Shown in pieces: positions 63,401 through 64,000 of a stretch of DNA of 64,000 nucleotides. The translations under genes and the position numbers were made by a program. The notes below the pieces were generated by a model that worked only from the letters and a program-made list of their open reading frames with translations, made no database searches and had not been told where the DNA came from. The stretch spans positions 645,155 through 709,154 of the forward strand of contig VYZB01000024.1 of the NCBI GenBank assembly GCA_013397455.1, given 5' to 3'. How positions within the stretch are numbered: the first letter of the stretch is position 1; every line of letters starts with the position of its first letter. Origin of the DNA: Crotophaga sulcirostris (lineage: Eukaryota; Chordata; Aves; Cuculiformes; Crotophagidae).

Positions 63401-64000
63401 AGAATTTGAGTTATATTTTAATTATGACGTTCCTTGCTGACCTGTCCCATTTTGCCTGTCATTAATAGAAACAGCTATACTATAGGAAGGACATGACATG
63501 GGAGGAGTAAAATAGGATAAAGCAACAAGCAAAAAGTAACAATGCTATTTCATATTCTTATAGCTGATCAGGCACAGAAAGTGCAGTTAAACAATAAGGT
63601 CATATAAGGAGTCCTTGACTGGAAATTCCATATTGTGGCCCTTTAATAATATGCAGAAAGTATAAAATTCAGTCACATCAAGAATCAAATCTTAATTTGA
63701 AGAAGAGTCAGGCTTGGAAGTCTCAATTTTATTTTTAGTCCTGCAATAATGTTTACTACACAAACATTTGTCATTAATGCTAAGTATTAAAATCAGAAGA
63801 AAAACTACGTGAATTGATCAAAGGATCAGGTAAGATATATTTATACAAAGTCTAAAGAAGCAAAAAATGCATTTCTTTTTGACATTGCAGTATCATTAAC
63901 AAGGTCAAAATTTTGCACAGAGCCCTCTCACTGCTGGTTCTGAACAGCAGTAAAGGAGGAACTTGTTGATCTGCACTTAGCATTTCCTAAAGTCAGAAAC
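60490..64000. other. Single-copy DNA, nothing recognised
   Basis: No known repeat or gene. The 138-codon plus-strand frame at 62481-62897 shows no domain, and its second half overlaps minus-strand frames. Five CpGs cluster at 61640-61725 without other signal. Confidence 0.6.

Overview
This window looks like a gene-free stretch (intergenic or deep intronic) of a bird nuclear genome. The avian call rests on the repeats. There are several CR1 LINE fragments of the chicken type: 3' ends carrying the recurring phrase 'ggtcccttccaa', two octamer-like ATTCTRTG tail units in the copy at 14021-14177, and two older reverse-transcriptase pieces with recognisable DFS / DFSKAFD motifs. They sit in AT-rich, CpG-poor DNA that is otherwise almost empty of repeats. 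Recognisable interspersed repeats add up to roughly 1.8 kb of 64 kb. Mammal-type Alu/L1 DNA and bacterial gene organisation are absent. The species cannot be named from this sequence.

No protein-coding gene, rRNA, tRNA or CRISPR array can be supported. The open frames are short, mostly start at non-ATG codons, overlap freely on both strands and match no protein family I recognise. They are what chance gives in 64 kb of AT-rich DNA. A few places have good splice-site-like sequence (acceptor near 21779; paired acceptor and donor around 29118-29226; acceptor before 56678), but each stands alone and is reported only as a candidate.

Layout: 1-121, CR1 reverse-transcriptase fragment running in from the left edge. 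2521-2707, CR1 3' region, minus strand. 6640-7003, an older minus-strand CR1 split by a younger CR1 tail (about 6790-6917). 8091-8265, a MIR/CORE-type SINE, plus strand. 9360-9446, short CR1 tail. 10094-11450, a stop-poor interval of unknown nature. 14021-14177, the cleanest CR1 3' end. 15455-15890, an ancient CR1 ORF2 fragment. 19495-21245, a block with two CpG-rich pockets, possibly retroviral (LTR) in origin. 21246-51119, long single-copy DNA with a palindromic fold-back element at 34451-34645 and a G-run at 41395. 51120-51192, CR1 remnant. 57180-57521, a CpG-retaining block ending in a 24-bp perfect inverted repeat that would fold as an 82-nt hairpin. 60331-60489, a second MIR-type SINE, minus strand. 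The rest to 64000 is single-copy.

The most notable unexplained structures are the 57440-57521 hairpin with its CpG-rich flank, the 34451-34645 fold-back, and the CpG-enriched 19.5-21.2 kb block. There are no genes here to assemble into a pathway. Any function would be regulatory or non-coding and cannot be shown from sequence alone.
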